Shown here one piece after another: positions 50,568 through 61,629 of a stretch of DNA of 64,000 bases. Numbering within the stretch: the stretch's first letter is position 1; each line of letters opens with the position of its first letter. Source of the DNA: an uncultured SAR86 cluster bacterium (GTDB lineage Bacteria > Pseudomonadota > Gammaproteobacteria > Magnimaribacterales > D2472); NCBI GenBank assembly GCA_902558375.1, contig CACEDQ010000001.1, forward strand, positions 62,001 through 126,000. The letters run 5' to 3'. The notes beneath the pieces are model-generated. The model did no database searches. It saw only the letters and a program-made list of their open reading frames with translations, and had not been told where the DNA came from. The position numbers and the translations under genes were made by a program.

Positions 50568-51536
50568 ATGCAAAATTTTTTATTAATTCCACTACTTGTT
50601 TTATCGCTATTTATGAGCGCGGAGTATAAAAATACTAATGGCGTTGCATCAGATAAAACATTTTCGGATATGCTCAAGTGGATTAGGTCTGATGTAGAAC
50701 CTAAGATTAGTTATATTGATATTTCTACTGAGTGGAAAAATTTAGATCTTAAGAATGATGATAATTATGCAGTATGGATAGGACACTCAACTTTTTTAAT
50801 AAAGAAAAATGGTATTACCATTCTTACAGATCCTATATTTTCAAAAAGAGCATCACCTTTAAAAAATCTAGGTCCTAAGAGATTGATAGCACCCTCAATC
50901 CCGCTGGAGGCTATTCCACAAATTGATTATGTAACAGTCAGTCATAATCATTATGACCACCTAGACATTCATTCGCTTAAAAAAATATCTAAACTTCATC
51001 CTGAAGCTATTTTTTTAGTTCCAGCTGGCGATCTAAAATTGCTAAAAAGAAAAAATATTTCTAATGCATTTGAATTCCAATGGTGGGAATCATTCAAAAA
51101 ACAAAATATTGAATTTACATTCACACCGGTACAGCATTGGTCCAAAAGATCTTTATTTGATAGAAATAAAAGTCTTTGGGGTGGTTGGCACATAAAATTT
51201 AATGATTATGCTCTTTACCATGCTGGTGATACAGGTTATTCCAATGATTTTGTTGATACTAAGAAAAAACTTGGCTCGCCAAAATATGCCTTTATACCAA
51301 TTGGTGCATATGATCCTGAGTGGTTTATGTCTGAAAGTCATGTAAATCCAGAGGAGGCTGTTCAAATAATGATAGACCTTGGAGCAAAAAAAGCTTTTGG
51401 AATGCATTGGGCTACTTTTGTGCTAACTGATGAAGATACTATTGAGCCAAAAATAAGGCTTCAAGAAGCTGTAAAGAGATATAAAAATCTTGATTTCATC
51501 TCTGTTACTCCTGGCAGCATTATAAACATCGATTAA
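50568..51536 (+). CDS. NAPE-PLD/UlaG-like metallo-beta-lactamase fold hydrolase
   Basis: WIGHSTFLIKKNGITILTDPIFSKRASP; VSHNHYDHLDI; YHAGDTGYSNDF; FGMHWATF. Confidence 0.92.
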   Translation: MQNFLLIPLLVLSLFMSAEYKNTNGVASDKTFSDMLKWIRSDVEPKISYIDISTEWKNLDLKNDDNYAVWIGHSTFLIKKNGITILTDPIFSKRASPLKNLGPKRLIAPSIPLEAIPQIDYVTVSHNHYDHLDIHSLKKISKLHPEAIFLVPAGDLKLLKRKNISNAFEFQWWESFKKQNIEFTFTPVQHWSKRSLFDRNKSLWGGWHIKFNDYALYHAGDTGYSNDFVDTKKKLGSPKYAFIPIGAYDPEWFMSESHVNPEEAVQIMIDLGAKKAFGMHWATFVLTDEDTIEPKIRLQEAVKRYKNLDFISVTPGSIINID

Positions 51537-51560
51537 TTTAAAAATTTTTAAAAAAAAGTG

Positions 51561-51588
51561 TTGACATAAAATTTCAAAAGCGTATATT
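51561..51588 (+). promoter_or_regulatory. Sigma70 promoter for ncRNA
   Basis: TTGACA (51561) - 16 bp - TATATT (51583). Confidence 0.75.
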
Positions 51589-51594
51589 TAATAG

Positions 51595-51816
51595 ACCAAC
51601 TTGATTCCGACTAACAATCAACTGCAGACGGGAGTTAGAGAGGTCAAGAAGGAAGAGCCCATAGGGTGAAAGCGTTTGTAAGAGTCGATGATAAAAAATA
51701 GCTTACAGACCCACCAAGAGTTCAGGAGAAAGAACTCGAGGAGCCAGAGAAAATCTCACTTTGGACCCCTAAGGAACTCGAACTTAAAGAAACAGAGCTA
51801 GTCTCTGTTTTTTTTC
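51595..51816 (+). ncRNA. Putative structured non-coding RNA (about 220 nt) ending in Rho-independent terminator
   Basis: Own promoter; hairpins CTTGA…CTAAC/GTTAG…TCAAG, GTTTGTAAG/CTTACAGAC, GAGTTC/GAACTC, GAGA/TCTC; terminator AACAGAGctaGTCTCTGTTTTTTTT; no plausible ORF. Confidence 0.75.
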
Positions 51817-51824
51817 GTCTGAAA

Positions 51825-53111
51825 TTAGCCTAAGTATTTAATCATCACACCTGCTGCAACCGCAGAGCCTATAACACCTGCTATATTAGGACCCATAGCA
51901 TGCATTAATAGATGATTTTGTGAGTTGTATTCTAATCCAACTTTGTTTACAACTCGAGCTGCCATAGGTACGGCAGAGACTCCTGCTGCACCAATCAATG
52001 GATTGATTTTAGTTTTACTAAATATATTTATTAGCTTTGCAACTAAAACTCCAGCAGCAGTCCCAATGGCAAATGCAACCATGCCTAAAATTAATATACC
52101 TAAGGTTTCAGGTGATAAAAATTTATCTGCTGCCAGTTTTGATCCAACTGATAATCCCAAAAAAATTGTAACTATATTAATTAATGAGTTTTGAGCAACA
52201 TCACTTAGTCTATCGACCACTAAAGACTCTTTCATTAAATTCCCTAGACATAGCATACCTAATAGAGGTGCTGCACTTGGCAGCAATAATCCAACAAGCA
52301 AAAAAAGCATAATTGGAAATACTATTTTTTCTTTTTGAGACACACTCCTTAGTTGAACCATAGATATAGTTCTTTCATTTTCTGTTGTTAAAGCTCTCAT
52401 TATTGGTGGCTGGATCAATGGGACTAAAGCCATATATGAGTATGCTGCTACAGCAATTGGGCCCAGCAACTCAGGCGCAAGTATTGATGAGACATATATA
52501 GCAGTTGGACCATCTGCACCGCCAATTATGCCAGTTGCAGCTGCTTGTTTTAGAGTGAACTCTATCAAACCATAATAATCTAGTAGAAGAGCACCCATAA
52601 CTGTAGCAAAAATACCAAACTGAGCAGCAGCTCCTAATATTAACGTCTTTGGGTTTGCTAGAAGTGGGCCAAAATCTGTCATGGCACCAACACCCATGAA
52701 AATTAGTAAGGGAGCTATACCTGATCCAATAGCAGTCTCATAAAATATATATAATATTCCAGGACTATAACCTAGATTTTGTGCAGCAATATTTAGCGAT
52801 TGAAGGTCACTAAAAGATGCATTCTTAACAAATTCAGAAAGATTAAATTCAGAAATAGATAACTCTTTAACAATAATGCTTATTTCAACTGGATTATTAA
52901 CATAAATAAGTTTCTCTATAGGACTCATAGATAAACCAATTTCAGGAATATTTGTTAATAAAGCACCAAATCCAATGGGTAATAATAGGAGTGGCTCAAA
53001 TTTCTTGTTAATTGCTAGATATATTAAAAGCAATCCAACAAGAATCATTACAGATTGTCCTATTGTTAGACTGAAAATTCCTAGTGTTGAAAAAAACTCG
53101 ATTAAGTTCAT
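51825..53111 (-). CDS. oadB: Na+-translocating oxaloacetate decarboxylase beta subunit
   Basis: [67 protein letters not shown]. Confidence 0.96.
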   Translation of the reverse strand: MNLIEFFSTLGIFSLTIGQSVMILVGLLLIYLAINKKFEPLLLLPIGFGALLTNIPEIGLSMSPIEKLIYVNNPVEISIIVKELSISEFNLSEFVKNASFSDLQSLNIAAQNLGYSPGILYIFYETAIGSGIAPLLIFMGVGAMTDFGPLLANPKTLILGAAAQFGIFATVMGALLLDYYGLIEFTLKQAAATGIIGGADGPTAIYVSSILAPELLGPIAVAAYSYMALVPLIQPPIMRALTTENERTISMVQLRSVSQKEKIVFPIMLFLLVGLLLPSAAPLLGMLCLGNLMKESLVVDRLSDVAQNSLINIVTIFLGLSVGSKLAADKFLSPETLGILILGMVAFAIGTAAGVLVAKLINIFSKTKINPLIGAAGVSAVPMAARVVNKVGLEYNSQNHLLMHAMGPNIAGVIGSAVAAGVMIKYLG

Positions 53112-54868
53112 TACACTACCTCAAATAAAGGATCGCCTGATTTGACTTTGTCACCATTCTTGGTAAATATTTGTTTAATTTTTCCACTAATAGGTGTTTT
53201 AATTGTTGTTTCCATTTTCATTGCTTCCAAAACTATTATAGTTTCATCTTCGTTAACAGAGTCACCAACATTTTTTTCAATTCTAAAAATATTTCCTGCT
53301 AGTGGAGCATTTACAACCATACCAGTTTTATCTGATACAGACCGATTATTATTTGATTGAAGCTCTGAAGTTGAATTACCAACTATTATTTCTGGTTCAT
53401 CAGTTTGAGAGTACTTCACTAGATAATCTTTTTCATCTATTACAACTTTATAATATCCATTTTTTTCTTCATTTAACTGAGTTGGAGATTTTTCAAAATA
53501 ATCTTTATTTTCTTTATTTTCTAGGAACTTTAATCCTATTTCAGGAAAGAGGGTATAAATAAGAATGTTTTCTTCGGTATCATCAACGTCAATATCATTA
53601 TCTTCTAATAATTTTAAATACTTCTTTTTGGTGTGTTTATATTCATTTTTATCAATAAGATCTGCTGGACGACATGTTATTGGATTTTTATCTCCAAGAA
53701 CTTTACCCTGTAATTTTTTGTCAACATCTGCAGGAGTTTTTCCATATTCTCCTTTTAGTATTGCTTGAGTTTCCTTTGTTACTACTTTGTACCTTTCATT
53801 ATTAAGTACATTTATTACTGCCTGAGTTCCTACAATTTGTGATGTAGGAGTTACAAGCGGTATATATCCTAAATCTGAGCGAACATTCGGAATTTCGTCT
53901 ATTACTTCATCAAATTTATCAATTGCATTTTGTTCTTTAAGCTGACTTTCAAGGTTTGTAAGCATTCCTCCTGGAACTTGAGAGGTAATTATTCTTGCAT
54001 CAACACCTTTGAGAGAACCTTCAAAATCAATATATTTTTTTCTAACCTCTCTAAAATGCTTTGCGATTGGAGCTAGGTTATCTATCTTAATATCTGTTTC
54101 ATATTTTGTATCTTTTAATATACCAACTATAGTCTCAGTTGCTGAGTGCCCGTATGTCATACTCATTGATGATATTGAACTATCAACATTATCTAGTCCT
54201 GCTTCAATACACTTGATTGCTGTTGTTGTAGACATTCCTGTAGTTGCATGGCTATGAAGATGAATAGGGATCTCAATTCTTTCTTTAAGCTTAGATACAA
54301 GCTCATACCCAACATATGGATCTAGTAATCCAGCCATATCTTTTATTGCAAGTGTGTGACACCCAAGATCTTGAAGTTTTAAAGCCAAATCTAGCCAAGT
54401 TTGCATATTATGAACTGGACTTGTTGTATAAGACATAGTGCCTTGAGCATGTCCATCGAAATCAATGGTAGCCTTTATAGCAGTTTCCATATTTCTTGTA
54501 TCATTTAGGGCATCAAAAATTCTAAAAACATCAACACCGTTTTCTTTAGATTTTTCAATAAATTTAAATACAATCTCATCGGAGTAATGTTTATACCCAA
54601 GAAGATTTTGGCCTCTTAACAACATTTGCTGAGGTGTATTAGGCATTTTTGACTTTATATTTCTAATTCTATCCCATGGATCTTCACCAAGATATCTTAT
54701 ACATGAATCAAATATTGCTCCTCCCCATGATTCAATAGACCAAAACCCTATGGAGTCCATATGAGCAAGAATAGCTTCCATATCTTCATATCTAAGTCTT
54801 GTAGCTAATAAAGATTGATGACCGTCTCTTAGTACTACCTCTGTAACACCTATTTTTTTCTTATCCAT
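53111..54868 (-). CDS. oadA: Oxaloacetate decarboxylase alpha subunit with biotinyl domain
   Basis: [34 protein letters not shown] biotin motif. Confidence 0.97.
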   Translation of the reverse strand: MDKKKIGVTEVVLRDGHQSLLATRLRYEDMEAILAHMDSIGFWSIESWGGAIFDSCIRYLGEDPWDRIRNIKSKMPNTPQQMLLRGQNLLGYKHYSDEIVFKFIEKSKENGVDVFRIFDALNDTRNMETAIKATIDFDGHAQGTMSYTTSPVHNMQTWLDLALKLQDLGCHTLAIKDMAGLLDPYVGYELVSKLKERIEIPIHLHSHATTGMSTTTAIKCIEAGLDNVDSSISSMSMTYGHSATETIVGILKDTKYETDIKIDNLAPIAKHFREVRKKYIDFEGSLKGVDARIITSQVPGGMLTNLESQLKEQNAIDKFDEVIDEIPNVRSDLGYIPLVTPTSQIVGTQAVINVLNNERYKVVTKETQAILKGEYGKTPADVDKKLQGKVLGDKNPITCRPADLIDKNEYKHTKKKYLKLLEDNDIDVDDTEENILIYTLFPEIGLKFLENKENKDYFEKSPTQLNEEKNGYYKVVIDEKDYLVKYSQTDEPEIIVGNSTSELQSNNNRSVSDKTGMVVNAPLAGNIFRIEKNVGDSVNEDETIIVLEAMKMETTIKTPISGKIKQIFTKNGDKVKSGDPLFEVV

Positions 54869-55139
54869 TAAAAATTCTCTTATTAATTAGATTTATTATT
54901 TTTAAATGCTCTTTAGGTATTTCATTAGATTTTTTACTTAAAGGCGTATTTGAATTTGACCCTTGAACTTGAATATTATCTTTAAAGAGTAGAGCTGATA
55001 TATTAATTAATATTATCAATACAGCCAAGAAAATAAATACAGTAATCATGCCAGTAAGCATTAGATTTATTCCTGAAGAAATTAATTCGCTCATAAAGAC
55101 TATTTTGTATATTAATGAAAATATTATACAATATATCAT
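54861..55139 (-). CDS. oadG: Oxaloacetate decarboxylase gamma subunit
   Basis: SELISSGINLMLTGMITVFIFLAVLIILINISALLF; position in oadGAB. Confidence 0.85.
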   Translation of the reverse strand: MIYCIIFSLIYKIVFMSELISSGINLMLTGMITVFIFLAVLIILINISALLFKDNIQVQGSNSNTPLSKKSNEIPKEHLKIINLINKRIFNG

Positions 55140-55154
55140 ATTAATTTAAAATAT

Positions 55155-55169
55155 TGTAAATAATTTACA
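55155..55169. promoter_or_regulatory. HexR-like palindrome TGTAAATAATTTACA between divergent oadG and gapA
   Basis: Near match to HexR consensus TGTARTWWWAYTACA. Confidence 0.65.
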
Positions 55170-55195
55170 TTTATAAAATAACTATTAATTTAATT

Positions 55196-56233
55196 ATGAA
55201 AATTGCAATTAACGGATTTGGAAGAATAGGTAAAAATATTACCAGGCATTTAATTGAAGCAGGGTATCTTTCACAGCAAGGTGGTGAATTGGAGTTAGTA
55301 GCCATAAATGATTTAGGAAAAATAGAATCAAATGCTCATCTACTAAAATATGATTCTATTCATGGATCGATTAGCAATGAGATCAAAACTGAGAATAATG
55401 AAATAATAATAGATCAATCATCTATTAAGTATTTCTCGGAAAGAAATCCAGCAGATTTACCATGGCATGAGCTTGATATAGATATAGTTTTTGAATGCAC
55501 TGGAATATTTACATCTAAAGAAGCTGCTTCAAGTCATATTGAGGCTGGAGCGAAGAAAGTATTAATCTCAGCTCCTGCACAAAGCCCAGATAAAACAATT
55601 GTATTTGGTGTTAATCATCGTGAATTATCAGACGACGACTTAATTATTTCTAACGCTTCATGTACAACAAACTGTTTAGCACCACTTGCTAAGATTATTC
55701 ATGAAAATTTCATAATAAAAAGTGGTCTTGTTAATACAGTTCATGCAAGTACAAACGATCAAAGCTTATTAGACGTAGCTCATTCTGATTTATATAGAGC
55801 AAGAGCAGCTTCAGCATCAATAATTCCATCTAAAACAGGCGCAGCAAAAGCAATTGGTCTAGTAATTCCTGAGCTTGATGGAAAACTTAATGGTATGGCC
55901 ACAAGAGTGCCTACATTAAATGTTTCTATGTTAGATTTCACCTTTGAAGCAGAACAGTCATTCAGTCTTGTTGAGTTAGTTAAAGTAATTAGAGATGCCG
56001 CAAATGGTGAATATAAAGGAATTCTTTCAGTTTGCGATTTACCTCTTGTAAGCACTGATTTCAATCACAACCCTTCATCATCTATTTTTGATAGTAATCA
56101 TCTTTATCAAATAGGAAATCAAACTAAAATTTTAGCTTGGTATGATAATGAATGGGGTTTTTCAAAGAGAATGATAGAATTATCTCTATATATTAAAGAA
56201 ATTTCTGCTATTTCTCTTAAAGAAACAGCATAA
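55196..56233 (+). CDS. gap: Glyceraldehyde-3-phosphate dehydrogenase
   Basis: INGFGRIGKNITRHL; SNASCTTNCLAPLAKIIHENF; WYDNEWGFSKRM. Confidence 0.97.
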   Translation: MKIAINGFGRIGKNITRHLIEAGYLSQQGGELELVAINDLGKIESNAHLLKYDSIHGSISNEIKTENNEIIIDQSSIKYFSERNPADLPWHELDIDIVFECTGIFTSKEAASSHIEAGAKKVLISAPAQSPDKTIVFGVNHRELSDDDLIISNASCTTNCLAPLAKIIHENFIIKSGLVNTVHASTNDQSLLDVAHSDLYRARAASASIIPSKTGAAKAIGLVIPELDGKLNGMATRVPTLNVSMLDFTFEAEQSFSLVELVKVIRDAANGEYKGILSVCDLPLVSTDFNHNPSSSIFDSNHLYQIGNQTKILAWYDNEWGFSKRMIELSLYIKEISAISLKETA

Positions 56234-56275
56234 AATTTCTTTAAAGGTATATACTTCCTGCTTTAAAGAGCTGTT

Positions 56276-57685
56276 ATGAAATTTACAAGAACAAAAATTA
56301 TTTGCACAATCGGTCCTGCAACTGAAAGTCTTGCTGCACTCAGAAAACTTCACAATAATGGCATGAATGTAGCAAGAATAAATATGTCTCATGCAACTCA
56401 CAAATCAGCTCAATTAATAATTGATCGCATTAATAAAATAAATAAAGAATCAAAATTAAATTCAGGAAAAATTGGTATTCTGCTAGACACCCAAGGCCCA
56501 GAGATTAGAACAGGTGATACAGAGCTACCTTTAGAGTTAAACGTTGGCGATGAGGTTACTCTCACAGTTCGTGATGAAATAGATGTTGAGACTTCATCTA
56601 TAAAAATTAATTATAAAGACTTAATACATAGTGTTAGCAAAGGGTCTAGAATCTCTGTAGATAATGGACTTATAAACTTTAAGGTGTTATCAAAAGACGA
56701 AGAAACACTTCGTTGCAAGGTCTTAGATGGAGGAAGACTTGGTTCAAAAAGACATGTAAATTTACCTGGAGTTAGAGTTAATCTCCCGTCATTAACATCA
56801 AAAGATCTTGATGATATTTCCTTTGGCATAAAAAATAAAGTTGATTTTATTGCCTTATCCTTTGTTAGAAATACTGAAGATCTAGAAAAACTTCAAGAAA
56901 TTCTCGACAAACACAAATCAAAAGCAAAAATTATAGCCAAGATAGAAAATCAAGAAGGATTAGATAACATTCATGATATAAGTAGGGCATCTTGGGGTGT
57001 AATGGTTGCAAGAGGAGATCTGGGTATAGAAACAAGTTTAGTTGATTTACCTAATATACAAAGAAGAATCATGTATGCATGTGCAAAGTGGGGAAGAAGA
57101 TCAATTGTGGCCACGCATTTGCTTGAATCAATGATTGAAAATCCAACTCCAACTCGCGCAGAAGTTACAGATATAGCAAACGCAATCTATGAAGGTGCTG
57201 ATGCAATAATGCTATCAGGAGAAACAAGTATTGGTAAATATCCATCAGAGTGTGTAAATCTCCTCAAGTCTATTGCTGAAAAGACAGAAAAATTTAGAAC
57301 TTTAGGCTATGAAAACAATTTTACGCCAAACTCAGACTGGCAACATATTGGGGTGGCTGCAAAAAGTTTAGCTGAATCTATTAATGCTGATGGCATAATT
57401 GCAATAACCAGGACTGGTAAAACAGCAAACTATATTTCAAATTCTAAACCTCATGGAATTCCAATATTTACCTTTACAGGAAATAAGAAAACACTTAGCC
57501 AATTATCATTAGTAGGATCTACCATTCCATTTTATCTATCTAATCTTAATGATCATGATGGAACACTAATAAAAGTCTCCAAGATATTAAAACAATACTA
57601 TGGCAGAGATCGTCTCAAATTTATTATGGTTTCTAGTATTTTTTCTGAAGAGCACTCTGAAGCAATTCAAATTATTAATATATAG
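56276..57685 (+). CDS. pyk: Pyruvate kinase
   Basis: TKIICTIGPATES; MNVARINMSHATH; DAIMLSGETSIGKYP. Confidence 0.97.
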   Translation: MKFTRTKIICTIGPATESLAALRKLHNNGMNVARINMSHATHKSAQLIIDRINKINKESKLNSGKIGILLDTQGPEIRTGDTELPLELNVGDEVTLTVRDEIDVETSSIKINYKDLIHSVSKGSRISVDNGLINFKVLSKDEETLRCKVLDGGRLGSKRHVNLPGVRVNLPSLTSKDLDDISFGIKNKVDFIALSFVRNTEDLEKLQEILDKHKSKAKIIAKIENQEGLDNIHDISRASWGVMVARGDLGIETSLVDLPNIQRRIMYACAKWGRRSIVATHLLESMIENPTPTRAEVTDIANAIYEGADAIMLSGETSIGKYPSECVNLLKSIAEKTEKFRTLGYENNFTPNSDWQHIGVAAKSLAESINADGIIAITRTGKTANYISNSKPHGIPIFTFTGNKKTLSQLSLVGSTIPFYLSNLNDHDGTLIKVSKILKQYYGRDRLKFIMVSSIFSEEHSEAIQIINI

Positions 57686-57688
57686 AAT

Positions 57689-58309
57689 ATGAAATATACA
57701 AGTGAGACTATAGCTAATATATTAGATAAAGAAATAGAACTTAATGATTGTTCAAGCTTTATAGTAAGCGGGGGCTCTAGCCCAGTCGAAATTTTTAGAG
57801 ATTTATCAAAAATAAACATTAACTGGTCACATGTAACCATTTCTTTAGTAGATGATAGGGTTGTTGATAAGTCACATCAAGATTCAAATGAAAAATTGGT
57901 TAATGATTTGTTGATGGTTTCTGAAGCAAAAAGTGCAAAATTTATTTCTATATGCAATGAATCAAAACAGTTATTAAATATAAATAGACCATATTCCGTT
58001 ATGCTTCTTGGAATGGGAGAGGATGGTCATTTTGCATCATTATTTCCTCAGCTAATTCAATCAAATCCAGAATATTTTGATTTATCATCAGATCCCGAAA
58101 TTTTCTTGACTAAGCCAATGGGTAACCCTTGTCACGAGAGGGCAAGTATGAACCTTTCAATGATACTCGAATCAAAAAATATATTTTTACTTGTTTCTAG
58201 TAAAAATAAAATGGATATTTTAAATCAAGCAAAGCATGATAATTCATTACCTTTATATTATTTATTAAACCAAGATAAGACTAATATAGTGATAATTAAG
58301 GACTTCTAA
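57689..58309 (+). CDS. pgl: 6-phosphogluconolactonase
   Basis: IVSGGSSPVEIFRDLS; VSLVDDRVV; MLLGMGEDGHFASLFP. Confidence 0.94.
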   Translation: MKYTSETIANILDKEIELNDCSSFIVSGGSSPVEIFRDLSKININWSHVTISLVDDRVVDKSHQDSNEKLVNDLLMVSEAKSAKFISICNESKQLLNINRPYSVMLLGMGEDGHFASLFPQLIQSNPEYFDLSSDPEIFLTKPMGNPCHERASMNLSMILESKNIFLLVSSKNKMDILNQAKHDNSLPLYYLLNQDKTNIVIIKDF

Positions 58310-58393
58310 TTTAAAATACGTTTTTCTAATTAGTAAATTTCATACGTTTTAATACATTAATACATCGATTTTCTTTATCTATAATTATAAAAA

Positions 58394-58408
58394 TGTAACT
58401 TTTTTACA
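58394..58408. promoter_or_regulatory. HexR-like palindrome TGTAACTTTTTTACA upstream of TonB-dependent receptor
   Basis: TGTAA-N5-TTACA; followed by TTGCAT-16-TATTTT promoter-like sequence. Confidence 0.6.
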
Positions 58409-58524
58409 TTTTTATATATTTTTTATAAAAAACTTGCATTAATTTACACATGATGTATTTTTGTAATCAATATATTTAGAGGTTCTAAATATATACTTCA
58501 ATTAAATATATATGGGGGAAACAT

Positions 58525-61512
58525 ATGTACACTAATAAAATAGGCTCAAGGAGAGATGTAGTCCTATCTGGATTAGCTCTGTCTTTAGCTTCAATACCAA
58601 CAATGGCTCAATCAACAGGTGATGAATCTGTTGAGGAAGTTGTTGTTCTGGGTTCTTATGCGCAAAGTTTAAAAAATGCGATCGATAAGAAAAGAAATGC
58701 TGATGGTGTTGTAGACGCTATTACAGCTGAGGATATTGGTAAATACCCTGATACAAACCTTGCTGAGTCATTGGCTAGGATTACAGGTGTATCTATTGAT
58801 AGATTCAATGGAGAAGGTTCAAGAGTTACGGTTCGTGGCTTAGGTCCTGATTTTAATCTTGTTACTTTAAACGGAAGAAGTATGCCAACAGTTGGAGGCA
58901 GATCGTTTGATTTTGCTGACATCTCACCTCATGGTATAGCTGCTGTTGAAGTATACAAAACAGGTAATGCTGCTATTCCTACTGGTGGAATAGGCGCAAC
59001 TATTAACATGGTAACAACTAAACCACTAGATGCTCCTGGCTTTGTTGGTGTGGTTGAGGCTTCAGCTTTAGATGCATACAGCGTAAATGGAGATGACTAT
59101 ACACCTCAAATTATGGGTATATTCTCGAATACATTTGCTGATGACACTATTGGTGTATCTCTATCAGCTTCTCATCAAGTTAGACATAACAGAGAAGAGC
59201 AAGCTAAAGTTGACAACTGGAGACCAAATGTTAACCCTACAGATCCTAACGCTGTTTGGGAAAATAATAACAAAAGAGCTGATGGTACGACTTGGTATCC
59301 ACAGAATGCTGGTTATAACATTGCTGATAATGAAACTGAAAGAACTAACCTTCAGTTTACTCTTCAATGGCAGCCTTCTGATGATGTAAGAGCTACCTTA
59401 GACTATACGCATTCAGATTATGAGTTTTTCGGTGAAAGAAGAGGACTTGGAATCTGGTTTAATGGTTTTGGTTCAACGACTCAAGCTGTAACCAACGAAA
59501 GAGGAACATATACTTTTGTTGAAGAGGCTGGTGGTGATTATGCTGTTAATATTGGTGCTGGTGGTAAATACAATGAAAACAATTCAGTTGGTTTTAATCT
59601 TGAATGGAATGCATCTGACAGTTTGACTGTTACTTTTGATGCGCATGATTCAGACGCTGAAGGAAAAGGTGATCCTAAATGGGGTAGTGATACTTACATG
59701 ATTACTGGTAACACTTCATATTGGGGCGATGCTATGGGTGACCCAACTGCTACTATCAACAGAAAATCTGCAAACTACTATTCAACTGGTATTCACAGAT
59801 GGACTTTTGATTTAGCTGGTGGACAAGAAGCCTTATTACCATCTGACCTTGGTACATTATTCCTTGGTGCTTCAGATTACTACTCATCAAACGATATGTC
59901 TCAATATCAATTATCTGCATTATGGGAAAATCAGGATGATAGCGCGCTAAGAAGTATTAAATTTGGTGTTTCTAAATCTGAACAGGATTGGATAAATCAG
60001 AATATGTATTCTGGACAGCTTCCTGCTGGTTGGTGGGGATACTCTGAGTCATATGTTCCTGATGATGCATGGGTAGCTAACAGCTTAGCTGGATGGTTAT
60101 CAGATGCAGCAAATAGTGGAAACTATGGGGTTACATATTACTGGGATATGCCATTAGATCTTATTGCTTATTACTATGAGACAATGGGTTTTGCAGATTC
60201 TGAAGGCGTTTCTAGAACTTATGATGGACCTGGTGGTGGACCTATCGCTGGTTGGTATTGCTGTTATGCTGGTGAATGGGGCCCTGACTACAGAGATGAT
60301 GAAGGTTATGGTCACATTAATGCTGGTCCAATAGATTCTGATGCTAGAGTGAGAGAAGAAAACACTTCATTTTATGTTCAAGCTGATTTTGAAACAGAAT
60401 TTAACGGAATGCCTGTTGATGTTGTTACAGGATTAAGATATGAAACATCTGATGTTACTGCAGCTGGTCTTGAAACACCTATTGTTAACATCGCATGGGT
60501 TGGTGGTAATGAATTTGCATATGTTGAAGGTGAAAAAGGTTTCACTTCTGGAACAGGCGATAATAAATTCTTCTTACCAAGCATTGATGCCAAAATTGGT
60601 ATATCAGATGACGAGATTGTTAGATTCTCATACAGTAGAACAATAACAAGACCCGGTATTGGCTCATTAAGATCAACAACAGATTTCCCAGGAAATCCTA
60701 AAATTGGTCAAAGGAAAGCTAATGTAGGTAATCCTAAGTTATTGCCTTATGTCTCAGATAACATTGATTTAACTTATGAGAATTACTATGCAGATGGTAG
60801 TTATTTCGCAATAAGTTATTGGAGAAAAATTGTTGATAACTTCTTACAATCAAGAACTACACAAGAGTCTGTAAATGGCATAAGAGATGTATATTTCGGT
60901 CAAGCAGCAGATGCATGTAGAGCTAGCATTCAAGCTGGTGGCGGTGTTGCTACTGATATGGATGTGTTTGCATGTTTAACTGGTTCTGTAGGTGGAACAC
61001 AACTATTGCCTGATGGAGATGATCCTCTTGCATTATTTGATGTAACAAGAGAAGTTAACGAAGAAACTGGAACTTTGTATGGTTTCGAGGTAGCTGCTCA
61101 ACACCTATTTGAAGGTGGTTATGGTCTAACAGCTAACTATACTTCTGTTAATGGTGATGTTGAAGCTGATAGAGATGCTATTGGTTATCAATTTGCTTTA
61201 ACTGGAATGAGTGATAGTGCAAACCTATCTGGTTTTTATGAAACTGATAAATATTCTGTCAGACTTTCATGGAACTGGAGAGATGAGTTCCTAGGTGGAT
61301 TCGACCAACATTCATCTCCTGTATTTACAGAAGAGTATGAGCAATGGGACTTAAATGCTACTTATAGTGTTAATGATCAAGTTGAAGTATTTGTTCAAGG
61401 TTTAAACCTTACAGAGGAAGTTGTAAGAACTTATGTAAGATATCCTGAGCAATTATTAGCTCTTGGTCAATATGGAACTACCTGGATTATAGGGGGTAGA
61501 TATAGATTCTAA
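58525..61512 (+). CDS. TonB-dependent receptor (large, paralogue of 36983..40186)
   Basis: VEEVVVLGSYAQSLKNAIDKKRNADGVVDAITAEDIGKYPDTNLAESLARITGV; beta-barrel C-terminus GGRYRF. Confidence 0.95.
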   Translation: MYTNKIGSRRDVVLSGLALSLASIPTMAQSTGDESVEEVVVLGSYAQSLKNAIDKKRNADGVVDAITAEDIGKYPDTNLAESLARITGVSIDRFNGEGSRVTVRGLGPDFNLVTLNGRSMPTVGGRSFDFADISPHGIAAVEVYKTGNAAIPTGGIGATINMVTTKPLDAPGFVGVVEASALDAYSVNGDDYTPQIMGIFSNTFADDTIGVSLSASHQVRHNREEQAKVDNWRPNVNPTDPNAVWENNNKRADGTTWYPQNAGYNIADNETERTNLQFTLQWQPSDDVRATLDYTHSDYEFFGERRGLGIWFNGFGSTTQAVTNERGTYTFVEEAGGDYAVNIGAGGKYNENNSVGFNLEWNASDSLTVTFDAHDSDAEGKGDPKWGSDTYMITGNTSYWGDAMGDPTATINRKSANYYSTGIHRWTFDLAGGQEALLPSDLGTLFLGASDYYSSNDMSQYQLSALWENQDDSALRSIKFGVSKSEQDWINQNMYSGQLPAGWWGYSESYVPDDAWVANSLAGWLSDAANSGNYGVTYYWDMPLDLIAYYYETMGFADSEGVSRTYDGPGGGPIAGWYCCYAGEWGPDYRDDEGYGHINAGPIDSDARVREENTSFYVQADFETEFNGMPVDVVTGLRYETSDVTAAGLETPIVNIAWVGGNEFAYVEGEKGFTSGTGDNKFFLPSIDAKIGISDDEIVRFSYSRTITRPGIGSLRSTTDFPGNPKIGQRKANVGNPKLLPYVSDNIDLTYENYYADGSYFAISYWRKIVDNFLQSRTTQESVNGIRDVYFGQAADACRASIQAGGGVATDMDVFACLTGSVGGTQLLPDGDDPLALFDVTREVNEETGTLYGFEVAAQHLFEGGYGLTANYTSVNGDVEADRDAIGYQFALTGMSDSANLSGFYETDKYSVRLSWNWRDEFLGGFDQHSSPVFTEEYEQWDLNATYSVNDQVEVFVQGLNLTEEVVRTYVRYPEQLLALGQYGTTWIIGGRYRF

Positions 61513-61582
61513 TTAAACTCTCCCCAGTTTAATTAGTTGATTACTATTAAAAAAACCTCCCCGTTTTTTTAATGTAAATTTA

Positions 61583-61614
61583 AAAAGGCTACTTGTAAAA
61601 AGTAGCCTTTTTTC
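61583..61614 (+). terminator. Rho-independent terminator
   Basis: AAAAAGGCTACTTgtaaaAAGTAGCCTTTTTTCTTT. Confidence 0.88.
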
Positions 61615-61629
61615 TTTGTATAATAAGTT

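Noticed and set aside
51595-51816. Calling the intergenic RNA tmRNA, RNase P RNA, SRP RNA or canonical 6S
   Set aside because: Lacks the conserved sequence blocks I know for these families; a covariance search is needed
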